Assembly: GCF_029968095.1 (NCBI RefSeq)
Contig: NZ_JASCIR010000007.1
Coordinates: forward strand, 124,001 to 188,000
DNA length: 64,000 nt
Direction of reading: 5' to 3'
From: Streptomyces solicavernae
Lineage (GTDB): Bacteria; Actinomycetota; Actinomycetes; Streptomycetales; Streptomycetaceae
The notes under the pieces were generated by a model. The model was not told the origin of the DNA, ran no database searches, and saw nothing but the letters and a program-made list of their open reading frames with translations. This document shows, piece by piece, positions 1 through 7,179 of the stretch. Numbering within the stretch: the stretch's first letter is position 1; each line of letters starts with the position of its first letter. The position numbers and the translations under genes were made by a program.

Positions 1-381
1 GAGGTCTCCAAGACCGTCAAGTTCTGGGAGACGCGGGAGGTGAAGCTGCCGCTGATAGAGGCCGATGACGTGGTGCGGCTCGCGGCCCGCGCGCCGTTCA
101 CCTGGTTCCCGCCGATCCTGGACTTCCTCGGCGGCAAGCTGGCCCTGCCGGAGCCGTTCGGCCTGCGGCACGCCTGGGCCGACAAGCCGTGGCGGCACCG
201 CTTCATGGCGGACGACGCCCTGCGCGCGGCCACGCCGGTGCTGCGGGTGGTGCACGCCTCGGCGATGCGGGTCCTGGAGGAGAACGGCGTGGACACGGAG
301 CGCTTCGGCACCCGCTCGCTGTTCCTCAGCAACCTGGTCCAGGACGCGGCCCCGACGAAGGCGGACGTCTACGACGCGTAG
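1..381 (+). CDS. Unrecognised protein, C-terminal part (cut by window edge)
   Basis: The reading frame is open from the first base, so the start lies upstream; 126 residues and the stop are visible. A GTG at 40 is in frame, but the residues before it read as the same continuous protein. The visible part is soluble in character, rich in Trp, Phe and Arg (for example ADKPWRHRFM), and has no membrane segment or motif that I can name. A strong hairpin follows at 505-540, and the next gene lies convergently. I do not recognise the family; the missing N-terminus would decide it. Confidence 0.6.
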   Translation, partial: EVSKTVKFWETREVKLPLIEADDVVRLAARAPFTWFPPILDFLGGKLALPEPFGLRHAWADKPWRHRFMADDALRAATPVLRVVHASAMRVLEENGVDTERFGTRSLFLSNLVQDAAPTKADVYDA

Positions 382-504
382 GGCCCGTAGCACGAGCCCA
401 CCCGTCAGGTACGAAGTGGGGGCTCGCGCCACCCGGAAACAGCCACCGGAACAAGCCACCGGAACAAGCCGGAAAAGCCGCCGGAAAAAGCCCCGGAAAT
501 GCAT

Positions 505-540
505 CGTGGTGCTCACGTAGGCGAGGACGTGAGCACCACG
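505..540. terminator. Bidirectional terminator hairpin
   Basis: A perfect 14-base stem with an 8-base loop (arms 505-518 and 527-540) lies between two convergent genes. It probably ends both transcripts. Just upstream, 440-495 contains imprecise repeats of a CCGGAACAAGC-type unit. Confidence 0.75.
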
Positions 541-562
541 GAGGCAGGCAGCAGCCGGAGGG

Positions 563-1111
563 TCAGACGCGAGGCCAGGCGTCGGCGAGCATCTTGCGGG
601 TGTCGCCCAGGAGTTGGGGCAGCACCTTGGTGTGGCCGACGACCGGCATGAAGTTCGTGTCGCCGCCCCAGCGGGGCACGATGTGCTGGTGCAGATGCGC
701 GGCGATCCCGGCGCCGGCGACGGTGCCCTGGTTCATGCCGATGTTGAAGCCGTGCGCGCCGGAGGCGGTGCGCAGCGCGACCATCGCCTGCTTGGTGAAC
801 TCACCCAGCTCGACGGTCTCGGCGGAGGACAGCTCGGTGTAGTCCGCGACGTGCCGGTAGGGCACGACCATCAGGTGTCCGCCGTTGTACGGGTACAGGT
901 TGAGCACCGCGAACACGTGGTTACCGCGTGCGACGATCAGGCCGTCCTCGTCGGACATCTCGGGGATCGAGCAGAACGGACAGCCGTCCCCGGCCCCCGG
1001 GCCGGTCGGCTTGTTCTCGCCCTGGATGTACGCCATCCGGTGGGGCGTCCACAGGCGCTGGAACGCGTCCTGCGTCCCCACTCCGTTCTGCTGCTCCGGG
1101 TCACTCGTCAT
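563..1111 (-). CDS. HIT-family nucleotide phosphorylase/hydrolase (Ap4A phosphorylase-like)
   Basis: 182 residues. The histidine triad HLHQHIV near residue 140 marks the HIT fold, which cleaves or phosphorolyses nucleotide phosphoanhydrides. A CPFC pair near residue 40 resembles the structural-metal cysteines of the Ap4A phosphorylase branch. In Mycobacterium tuberculosis the Ap4A phosphorylase Rv2613c sits directly beside thrS (Rv2614c), and this gene likewise follows thrS on the same strand. The product therefore probably degrades diadenosine tetraphosphate made as a by-product by aminoacyl-tRNA synthetases; that role is inference from context. The start is uncertain: ATG at 1111 was chosen because homology appears to begin near it, but neither it nor ATG 1123 has a good ribosome site. 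Confidence 0.85.
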   Translation of the reverse strand: MTSDPEQQNGVGTQDAFQRLWTPHRMAYIQGENKPTGPGAGDGCPFCSIPEMSDEDGLIVARGNHVFAVLNLYPYNGGHLMVVPYRHVADYTELSSAETVELGEFTKQAMVALRTASGAHGFNIGMNQGTVAGAGIAAHLHQHIVPRWGGDTNFMPVVGHTKVLPQLLGDTRKMLADAWPRV

Positions 1112-1216
1112 GGTGTGCAGCATATGGCGTGGCCAGGGCCCGATGCGTCGCCGGGTTCGGGGAGCGGCAAAGCCCGAGGCCCCGGAGCGCTGCTGCCGCG
1201 CTCCAGGGCCTCGTAC

Positions 1217-1286
1217 ACAGGTCGCCTGGGACAGGCCGCCCGGCACAGGCCGCCCGGCACAGGCCGCCCGGCACAGGTCACCTGCG
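1217..1286. repeat. 14-bp tandem repeat between thrS and the HIT gene
   Basis: Three exact copies of ACAGGCCGCCCGGC run from 1231 to 1272, with one diverged copy on each side (1217-1230 and 1273-1286). The array fills the space just after the thrS stop. No function is evident. Confidence 0.85.
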
Positions 1287-1291
1287 GGGCG

Positions 1292-3268
1292 TCAGACCTG
1301 CGCCCGCTCCTCGACGACCTTCGCGATCTTCGCGATGGCCTCGGCGACGGGGATGCCGTTCTCCTGCGAGCCGTCGCGGTAGCGGAAGGAGACGGCGCCG
1401 GCGGCCATGTCCTCGTCGCCCGCGATGACCATGAACGGCACCTTGGACTTCTGGGCGTTGCGGATCTTCTTCTGCATCCGGTCCGAGGACGAGTCCACCT
1501 CGACCCGAAGCCCCTGCTTCTTCGCCTGGGCGGCGAACTCCTGCAGGTACTCGACGTGCGCGTCCCCGATCGGGATGCCCGTCGCCTGGACCGGCGCGAG
1601 CCACGCCGGGAAGGCGCCCGCGTAGTGCTCAAGGAGCACGGCGAAGAAGCGCTCGATGGAGCCGAAGAGCGCGCGGTGGATCATGACCGGGCGCTGCTTG
1701 GTGCCGTCCGGGCCGGTGTACTCCAGGTTGAAGCGCTCCGGCAGGTTGAAGTCGAGCTGCACGGTCGACATCTGCCAGGTCCGGCCGATCGCGTCCTTGG
1801 CCTGGACGGAGATCTTCGGGCCGTAGAACGCGGCGCCGCCCGGGTCCGGGACCAACGGCAGGCCCTGCTTCTCGGCGACCTGGGCAAGGACCTCGGTGGC
1901 CTCGTCCCAGGCCTCGTCCGAGCCGACGTACTTCTCCGGGTCCTTGGTGGACAGCTCCAGGTAGAAGTCGTTCAGGCCGTAGTCGCGGAGCAGGCCGAGG
2001 ACGAAAGTGAGCGTCTTGTCGAGCTCGTCCGCCATCTGCTCGCGGGTGCAGTAGATGTGCGCGTCGTCCTGCGTGAAGCCGCGGGCGCGGGTCAGGCCGT
2101 GCACGACACCGGACTTCTCGTACCGGTAGACCGTCCCGAACTCGAAGAGGCGCAGCGGCAGTTCACGGTACGAACGCCCGCGCGCGTCGAAGATCAGGTT
2201 GTGCATCGGGCAGTTCATGGGCTTGAGGTAGTAGTCCACGCCCTCGTCGAGCTGCATGGGCGGGTACATGCCGTCGGCGTACCAGTCCAGGTGGCCCGAG
2301 GTCTCGAAGAGCTTCCCCTTGGTGGCGTGCGGGGTGTAGACGAACTCGTACCCCTCCTCCTCGTGCCGGCGGCGCGAGTAGTCCTCCATCACGCGGCGGA
2401 CGATGCCGCCCTTGGGGTGGAAGACCGCGAGGCCGGAGCCGATCTGCTCGGGGATCGAGAACAGGTCCAGCTCGTTGCCGAGGCGGCGGTGGTCGCGCTT
2501 CTCGGCCTCGGCGAGGAACTCCAGGTGCGCCTTCAGCTCGTCCTTGGACGGCCAGGCGGTGCCGTAGATGCGCTGCAGCATCGGGTTCTTCTCGCTGCCG
2601 CGCCAGTACGCAGCGGCGTTCCGCATCAGCTTGAACGCGGGGATGTTGCGGGTGGTCGGCAGGTGCGGGCCGCGGCAGAGGTCCTTCCAGCACAGCTCGC
2701 CGGACTTCGGGTCGAGGTTGTCGTAGATGGTCAGCTCGCCGCCGCCCACCTCGACGTCCGCGCCGTCGTCGTGCGAGGCGGAGCCCTTGATGCCGATGAG
2801 TTCCAGCTTGTACGGCTCGCCGGCGAGCTCCTCGCGGGCGTCGTCGTCGGAGACGACGCGGCGGGAGAACCGCTGGCCGCGCTTCTGGATCTCCTGCATC
2901 TTCTTCTCGATGCGCTTGAGGTCCTCGGGCGTGAAGGGCTCGGCGACGTCGAAGTCGTAGTAGAAGCCGTCCTTGACCGGCGGGCCGATGCCCAGCTTGG
3001 CCTCGGGGAAGAGCTCCTGCACGGCCTGCGCCATCACGTGCGCGGTGGAGTGCCGCAGGATGCCCAGGCCGTCCTCGGAGGAGATCTCGACGGGCTCGAC
3101 CTCCTCGCCGTCCTGCACGGCGTACGCCAGGTCCTTCAGCTCGCCGCCCACGCGCGCGGCGACGACGGTGCGCTCACCGGGGAAGAGATCGGCGGCCGTA
3201 GTGCCCGTCGTCACCACGCGCTCTTCCCGCTCGGAATCGCGTTGGATGATCACACGGACGTCTGACAC
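1292..3268 (-). CDS. thrS: Threonyl-tRNA synthetase
   Basis: 658 residues, the usual bacterial length. It charges tRNA-Thr with threonine in the cytoplasm. An N-terminal TGS domain (about 1-63) is followed by the editing/SAD domain, with HSTAH at 73-77 and a CRGPH partner near 200 that clear mis-charged serine. The class II core follows, with the zinc ligand region MNCPMH, motif 2 around [13 protein letters not shown] and motif 3 around [13 protein letters not shown]. An anticodon-binding domain fills the last 110 residues. The start is GTG 3268, preceded by an AGGAGAG ribosome site; the longer upstream frame has no support. I found no T-box leader in the upstream DNA. Confidence 0.97.
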   Translation of the reverse strand: MSDVRVIIQRDSEREERVVTTGTTAADLFPGERTVVAARVGGELKDLAYAVQDGEEVEPVEISSEDGLGILRHSTAHVMAQAVQELFPEAKLGIGPPVKDGFYYDFDVAEPFTPEDLKRIEKKMQEIQKRGQRFSRRVVSDDDAREELAGEPYKLELIGIKGSASHDDGADVEVGGGELTIYDNLDPKSGELCWKDLCRGPHLPTTRNIPAFKLMRNAAAYWRGSEKNPMLQRIYGTAWPSKDELKAHLEFLAEAEKRDHRRLGNELDLFSIPEQIGSGLAVFHPKGGIVRRVMEDYSRRRHEEEGYEFVYTPHATKGKLFETSGHLDWYADGMYPPMQLDEGVDYYLKPMNCPMHNLIFDARGRSYRELPLRLFEFGTVYRYEKSGVVHGLTRARGFTQDDAHIYCTREQMADELDKTLTFVLGLLRDYGLNDFYLELSTKDPEKYVGSDEAWDEATEVLAQVAEKQGLPLVPDPGGAAFYGPKISVQAKDAIGRTWQMSTVQLDFNLPERFNLEYTGPDGTKQRPVMIHRALFGSIERFFAVLLEHYAGAFPAWLAPVQATGIPIGDAHVEYLQEFAAQAKKQGLRVEVDSSSDRMQKKIRNAQKSKVPFMVIAGDEDMAAGAVSFRYRDGSQENGIPVAEAIAKIAKVVEERAQV

Positions 3269-3638
3269 CGGTCTCTCCTGCCTGAAGGTGGATGCGCCGC
3301 GAACTTGTTGCGGCAGCGCAAGAGGAATCGTACCGAGCCGACGGAGCCGTTCGCGAAACGGATACGGGGTGGCCTTCCGTGACACGACCCGCGCCGTCGG
3401 CTCGGGCACCGTCAATCGCCCTTTGGGCTAGGGCCTGTCCGGCGGATCTCCGCGGGTCCACGACGCCTGGCACGCACTCTCGCCGCACGCCCGAATCACC
3501 CAAGTACGTCCAGTACGAGGGCGATCCGGGCGCACGCCGAGAGCACGCACCAGACGCCGCGGCCTATTCCGCGAAGATCCGCCGGACAGGCCCTAGTCCT
3601 CAAGCGCCGGACAGGCTGGATTTTCGCCCCCGCTCGCC
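3269..3638. other. Intergenic region upstream of thrS
   Basis: This 370-base stretch holds the thrS promoter region (about 3269-3420, no clear -10/-35 by eye), the MITE-like element at 3428-3596, and about 40 bases before the end of the next gene. No convincing gene is present. Confidence 0.6.
3428..3596. mobile_element. MITE-like element, 169 bp, long terminal inverted repeats
   Basis: The two ends are inverted copies: CTAGGGCCTGTCCGGCGGAT reads inward from each side. The first 22 bases are identical, and pairing continues to about 29 with one mismatch. Each end carries CTAG, either terminal or a target duplication. There is no room for a transposase, so any movement would depend on one supplied in trans. 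Similar GGGCCTGTCCGGCGG palindromic elements are, from memory, common between Streptomyces genes. The whole element could also fold as a large hairpin when transcribed. Confidence 0.7.
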
Positions 3639-4799
3639 TCAGTCCCCCAGCAGCGACTTCAGCATCCGGTCCCGCTCCGCCTCGTCCACCTGGACGGGCA
3701 CCACCTCCGAGGTGTCGGTCAGCCTGCGGAAGCCGCCGCGGCTCTCCAGCCTGCCCCGCACCCGCACCGGCAGGCCGACCAGATGGGCGTGGCCCGCGAT
3801 CCGGTACGCCTCCTCGTCGAGGGTCATCCGGACATGCGGGACGTCCGCGCCCGTGATCACCCGCAGCCGTACGGTGCCGCTCCCCCGCGGTCCGGCCCGG
3901 CGCAGCCGTACGACGGTCCCGGTGATCCGGACCGGCACGGAGGGCTCGGCCCGGCGGTAGCGGGCGGAGGCCTCACGCAGCACCGGCAGGTCGCCGGGCG
4001 AGAACTCGACGGGCTCGGGCCGGGCCGCGCACCCCTCGGGCACCCCGGCGGCGGGCGCCCACGCGAGGTCGACGCAGGCCCCTTCCGTACCGCGTACGAG
4101 CGTCACCAGGGCCTCGGTCAGCTCGTGGCTGACGCCTGCCTCGACGGCGGTGTCGAAGGCCTCCATGCCGCCCGTGGCGCGGCGGTAGTCGACGGCCTCG
4201 CGGGCCGCCGACAGCGCGTGGTGCAGCCGCACCGCCAGGGCCCGGCCGGTTGCGGCGGGCACGAACGCGGTGAGACGCCGGCCGCCGTGCGCGGGCCCCA
4301 CCAGGACGCTCGTGAGCGAGGCGGCGGCGGCCCTGCGGTGCCGTGCCCCGTAGTACCCGGCCCGGTCGCGCACGGCGAGGGCGCCGGCGAGCAGCACCTG
4401 CCGTACGGAGTTCCGCAGCTGCTCCTCCACACCCCAGGCGGCGGTGCCGGCCGGACCCGGCGGTACGTCCCGGGTCCAGGTCAGCTCGTCGCTGGGCACC
4501 GCGAGGCCGACGAGCACCGCGCGTGCGGACGGGGCGGCGCTGCGGGCGAGGGCGAGCAGGGCCTCGCCCAGCAGGTCGTCGCTGTCGGGGAAGGCCCGGC
4601 TCTCGGGGACCAGGAGGCTGGTGCCACAGGTGCCGTCGGGCGGGGTCCAGCGGGCGTACCGGCCGGTCGCTCCGCCGCGCCGCCGCCAGCCGTGCCGGTC
4701 GAGGAGGGCGCCGAGGACGCCGGGGTCCACGCGCGCGGCGTCCGGGTCCGGCATGGCGCCGCGTACCAAGCGTGGGGGTTCGTCGATCGGGCGGTGCAT
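3639..4799 (-). CDS. Conserved protein with OB-like C-terminal region, coupled to DUF4365 gene
   Basis: 386 residues. The first ~250 are an Ala/Arg/Leu-rich soluble domain that I cannot assign. Residues about 290-370 look like an OB-type beta barrel: alternating beta-like strands such as VRITGTVVRLRR, GTVRLRVI and LPVRVRGRLESR, ending before a short acidic tail. OB folds often bind single-stranded nucleic acid, so a DNA-related job with its partner is possible, but this is inference. The ATG at 4799 overlaps the stop of the DUF4365 gene in a TGATG, implying translational coupling and joint function. Confidence 0.75.
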   Translation of the reverse strand: MHRPIDEPPRLVRGAMPDPDAARVDPGVLGALLDRHGWRRRGGATGRYARWTPPDGTCGTSLLVPESRAFPDSDDLLGEALLALARSAAPSARAVLVGLAVPSDELTWTRDVPPGPAGTAAWGVEEQLRNSVRQVLLAGALAVRDRAGYYGARHRRAAAASLTSVLVGPAHGGRRLTAFVPAATGRALAVRLHHALSAAREAVDYRRATGGMEAFDTAVEAGVSHELTEALVTLVRGTEGACVDLAWAPAAGVPEGCAARPEPVEFSPGDLPVLREASARYRRAEPSVPVRITGTVVRLRRAGPRGSGTVRLRVITGADVPHVRMTLDEEAYRIAGHAHLVGLPVRVRGRLESRGGFRRLTDTSEVVPVQVDEAERDRMLKSLLGD

Positions 4800-5365
4800 C
4801 AGGGTCTCCCTCCCGTCCCGACGCGCGTCATGATCTCGCAGAGGGCCCGGTCGTCGAAGATCCGCGAGGTCGGGATCCGCACCGTGGTCCGGTGCCGCCC
4901 CCGCACGGGGTGCCCGGCCAGGTTGGTCCAGTAGCAGCAGTGCCTGAGGTCGAGCCGGTCGTGCCCGGCGCGCAGCCAGTCGTCGCGGGAGCGCGGCACG
5001 ATCATCACGACCAGGATCTTGTGCACCGAGACCGGGGTGCGGGCCAGCTTCTCCAGGTGCGGGTTGTCGAGCGTGAAGGAGAAGAACGGGCCGGAAGGGC
5101 TCGGGGCCAGCTGGTAGGTGCACTTGAGCTGCACCTTGATGGTGACTTCGTCGTCGACCGTGTGCCCGGGGGCGCTGTGGCTGACGTGCCAGTCGATGCC
5201 GTTGTCCGGAAAGGGCTGCGAGAGCGAACACCCCGCCGCTGCCGCCACGGCGTGCAGATAGCCCACCTGCAGGGTCTCCATGCAGGCGGTGGTGGCGAGC
5301 GTGCCGCGCAGCGGTGCGATCCGCTCGGGCAGCAGCCCACCCTGTTCGGGCTGCGCGAGCGCCAT
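4799..5365 (-). CDS. DUF4365 protein, predicted PD-(D/E)XK-like nuclease fold
   Basis: 188 residues. The pattern GIDWH (Asp58) followed by VQLKCT (Gln79, Lys81) matches the D...(E/Q)xK metal site of the PD-(D/E)XK nuclease superfamily, and the surrounding sequence resembles DUF4365. The substrate is unknown. The start chosen is ATG 5365, with GGAAGG ten bases upstream; the frame runs further upstream, but that stretch looks non-coding. Its stop overlaps the next gene's start by one base. A DEDDh exonuclease is divergently transcribed 280 bases away, so the three may form a nucleic-acid-processing group. Confidence 0.8.
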   Translation of the reverse strand: MALAQPEQGGLLPERIAPLRGTLATTACMETLQVGYLHAVAAAAGCSLSQPFPDNGIDWHVSHSAPGHTVDDEVTIKVQLKCTYQLAPSPSGPFFSFTLDNPHLEKLARTPVSVHKILVVMIVPRSRDDWLRAGHDRLDLRHCCYWTNLAGHPVRGRHRTTVRIPTSRIFDDRALCEIMTRVGTGGRP

Positions 5366-5644
5366 GGCGAACAGGCCTTCCGGTACGGGGATTTGTCGAG
5401 AGGCATCGGGGCGCGTACGCCGCGTACGCCGGAGCGGAGTGCGCGTCACACACCCCCGGACCGTCCAACTCACCGGCCCGTCACCTGTGTTGTCACCGCT
5501 GCGCGTATCGGGCAAACAGCCCGGGTATCACGAGTTCGGGCAGGCAAGGCGGGGCGCGCGAACCCGAGGCGCCACCGGTGACGAGCGGACGGCGGGCGGG
5601 CCGGGCCGGGGAACTGCCCTGCGGACCCAGGGAGTTGCATCGCC

Positions 5645-6370
5645 ATGACGTGTTGGTACGAGGGACCACTTGCCGCATTCGACACCGAGACCACGGGCGT
5701 GGACGTGGAGAACGACCGCATCGTGTCGGCCGCGATCGTCGTCCAGGACACCCCGGGAGGCCGGGCACGGGCGACCCGCTGGCTGGTCGACCCGGGCGTT
5801 CCGATACCCGAAGAGGCCACCGGGATACACGGCCTGACGGAGGACCATCTGCACCGCAACGGCCGCTGGCCCGCGCCGGTGATGGAGGAGCTGGGCCGGG
5901 AGCTGGCCGATCTGACCGCGGCGGGGCGGCCGTTGGTGGTGATGAACGCGCCGTTCGACCTGACGCTCCTGGACCGCGAACTGCGCCGCCACCGCGCGTC
6001 GTCGCTCTCGCACTACCTGGGGAGCCGCCCGCTGTGCGTCCTCGACCCGCGGGTCCTGGACAAGCACCTGGACCGCTACCGCAAGGGCCGCCGCACCCTG
6101 ACCGACCTCTGCGCCCAGTACGAGGTGGAGCTGGCGGACGCCCACGACGCGGCGGCCGACGCGCTCGCCTCCCTGGAGGTGGTACGCGCGGTGGGGCGCC
6201 GTTTCGCGGCCCGGCTCGAACGCCTTTCGGCGGCCGAGCTGCACGCCCTGCAGGCGGTGTGGCACGCGGCCCAGGCGCGCGGCCTGCAGGCGTGGTTCAC
6301 GCGCAACGGCACCCCGGAGGCGGTCGATCCGGCGTGGCCGCTGCGCCCGGAACTCCCGGCCGCGGCCTGA
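5645..6370 (+). CDS. DEDDh 3'-5' exonuclease, DNA polymerase III epsilon-like
   Basis: 241 residues. Exo I is FDTET (Asp13, Glu15), Exo II is NAPFDLTLL near residue 100, and Exo III is the HDAAADA stretch near residue 165, so all four acidic residues and the histidine of the DEDDh class are present. The protein should remove nucleotides from 3' ends. It is a stand-alone exonuclease rather than the replicative proofreading subunit; the C-terminal ~70 residues are a family-specific extension. The ATG at 5645 follows an AGGGAG ribosome site. A hairpin terminator follows at 6445. Confidence 0.92.
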   Translation: MTCWYEGPLAAFDTETTGVDVENDRIVSAAIVVQDTPGGRARATRWLVDPGVPIPEEATGIHGLTEDHLHRNGRWPAPVMEELGRELADLTAAGRPLVVMNAPFDLTLLDRELRRHRASSLSHYLGSRPLCVLDPRVLDKHLDRYRKGRRTLTDLCAQYEVELADAHDAAADALASLEVVRAVGRRFAARLERLSAAELHALQAVWHAAQARGLQAWFTRNGTPEAVDPAWPLRPELPAAA

Positions 6371-6444
6371 GAGTCGTACGACAGCGAGATGGCCGACGCG
6401 CACAACGGGATGGCCGGCGCGCACAAAAAGACCGGCGTGCACAA

Positions 6445-6477
6445 AAAGACCGGCCCGTCAGCGACGGACCGGTCTTT
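6445..6477. terminator. Terminator hairpin
   Basis: The inverted repeat AAAGACCGGCCCGTC/GACGGACCGGTCTTT, with one unpaired base, ends the exonuclease transcript and lies against the 3' end of the tRNA-Val gene on the other strand. A half copy of the arm (AAAAAGACCGG) sits just upstream at 6425. Confidence 0.75.
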
Positions 6478-6482
6478 CCCGG

Positions 6483-6554
6483 TGGGCGATACTGGGTTCG
6501 AACCAGTGACCTCTTCGGTGTGAACGAAGCGCTCTCCCACTGAGCTAATCGCCC
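6483..6554 (-). tRNA. tRNA-Val(CAC)
   Basis: A 72-base cloverleaf: acceptor GGGCGAT/ATCGCCC, anticodon loop TTCACAC (anticodon CAC, reading GTG) and T-loop TTCGAAC. The CCA end is not encoded. The sequence is identical to the tRNA gene at 9724-9795 on the same strand. Confidence 0.96.
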
Positions 6555-6640
6555 GGGAACGCACTGAACCATACAGGTCCGGGCGCCCCTCCTCCAAACC
6601 GTATCCGGAGCCCGGCACTCCCCTCCCCGGGCGCCCGCCG

Positions 6641-7087
6641 TCAGGTCGTACCGAGATGCCCGATCAGTCCGCGCCGCCCCGAGCGCATCATCAACGCGTG
6701 GTTGAGCAGGAACACCGGCCGCCCCGGCACGGCGAACTTCCGCATCAGCGGCCGTCGTACGTCGACCTCCTGCTCGTACAGCACGCGCGTGCCGCCCCCG
6801 GCCGGGGTGAGCGTCCAGCGGGCCCAGCCGTCCAGGTCGCCGCTCATGCCGACCTCCAGGACTCCGGCGGCGGGGTCGTGGCGCCGCTCGTGGAGGGTGA
6901 CGTTCAGGTCGTACGGCAGCGCGGAGCGGAAGCGGGCGCGGCCGCTGCGCTCGTCGACCTGGACGACCTCGCGGACCTGCCGCCACCACAGCGGGTACTC
7001 CTCGGCGTTCTCCAGCACGGCGAAGACCGCCTCGGCGCGCGCGGGCACGTTCCAGACGCTGCGGAAGCGGTAGTGGCACCAGTCCAT
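6641..7087 (-). CDS. SRPBCC-family (polyketide cyclase/START-like) protein
   Basis: 148 residues. The opening, an N-terminal strand followed by VPARAEAVFAVLENAEEYPLWW, is typical of the SRPBCC helix-grip fold, which binds hydrophobic ligands. Alternating strands (ARFRSALPYDLNVTL, GGTRVLYEQEV) and a long C-terminal helix complete it. The ligand is unknown. It is divergent from the large membrane protein at 7180, with a perfect 30-base palindrome between them. The start is ATG 7087. It is probably monocistronic, with the tRNA-Val gene downstream. Confidence 0.85.
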   Translation of the reverse strand: MDWCHYRFRSVWNVPARAEAVFAVLENAEEYPLWWRQVREVVQVDERSGRARFRSALPYDLNVTLHERRHDPAAGVLEVGMSGDLDGWARWTLTPAGGGTRVLYEQEVDVRRPLMRKFAVPGRPVFLLNHALMMRSGRRGLIGHLGTT

Positions 7088-7110
7088 GCCCCGAGTCTGC
7101 GGGACGGCGG

Positions 7111-7140
7111 GCGGGTACTCAGCCGGAACTGAGTACCCGC
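7111..7140. promoter_or_regulatory. Perfect 12-6-12 palindrome in divergent promoter region
   Basis: GCGGGTACTCAG (7111-7122) and its exact complement CTGAGTACCCGC (7129-7140) flank six bases. It lies midway between the divergent starts at 7087 and 7180, so it is more likely a repressor operator for both genes than a terminator. The cognate regulator is not adjacent. Confidence 0.6.
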
Positions 7141-7179
7141 ACCCATGTCGGCCGTCGTGACGCGGACCACACTGCAGCC

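Noticed and set aside
614..3265. Very long plus-strand open frame opposite thrS
   Set aside because: It is the mirror of a well-recognised gene; GC-rich third positions keep stops rare on the opposite strand. Its composition (Val/Leu/Arg/His-rich, no motif) is that of a shadow.
3269..3427. T-box leader before thrS
   Set aside because: The conserved T-box bulge sequence is absent, and T-boxes in actinobacteria are mainly on ileS.
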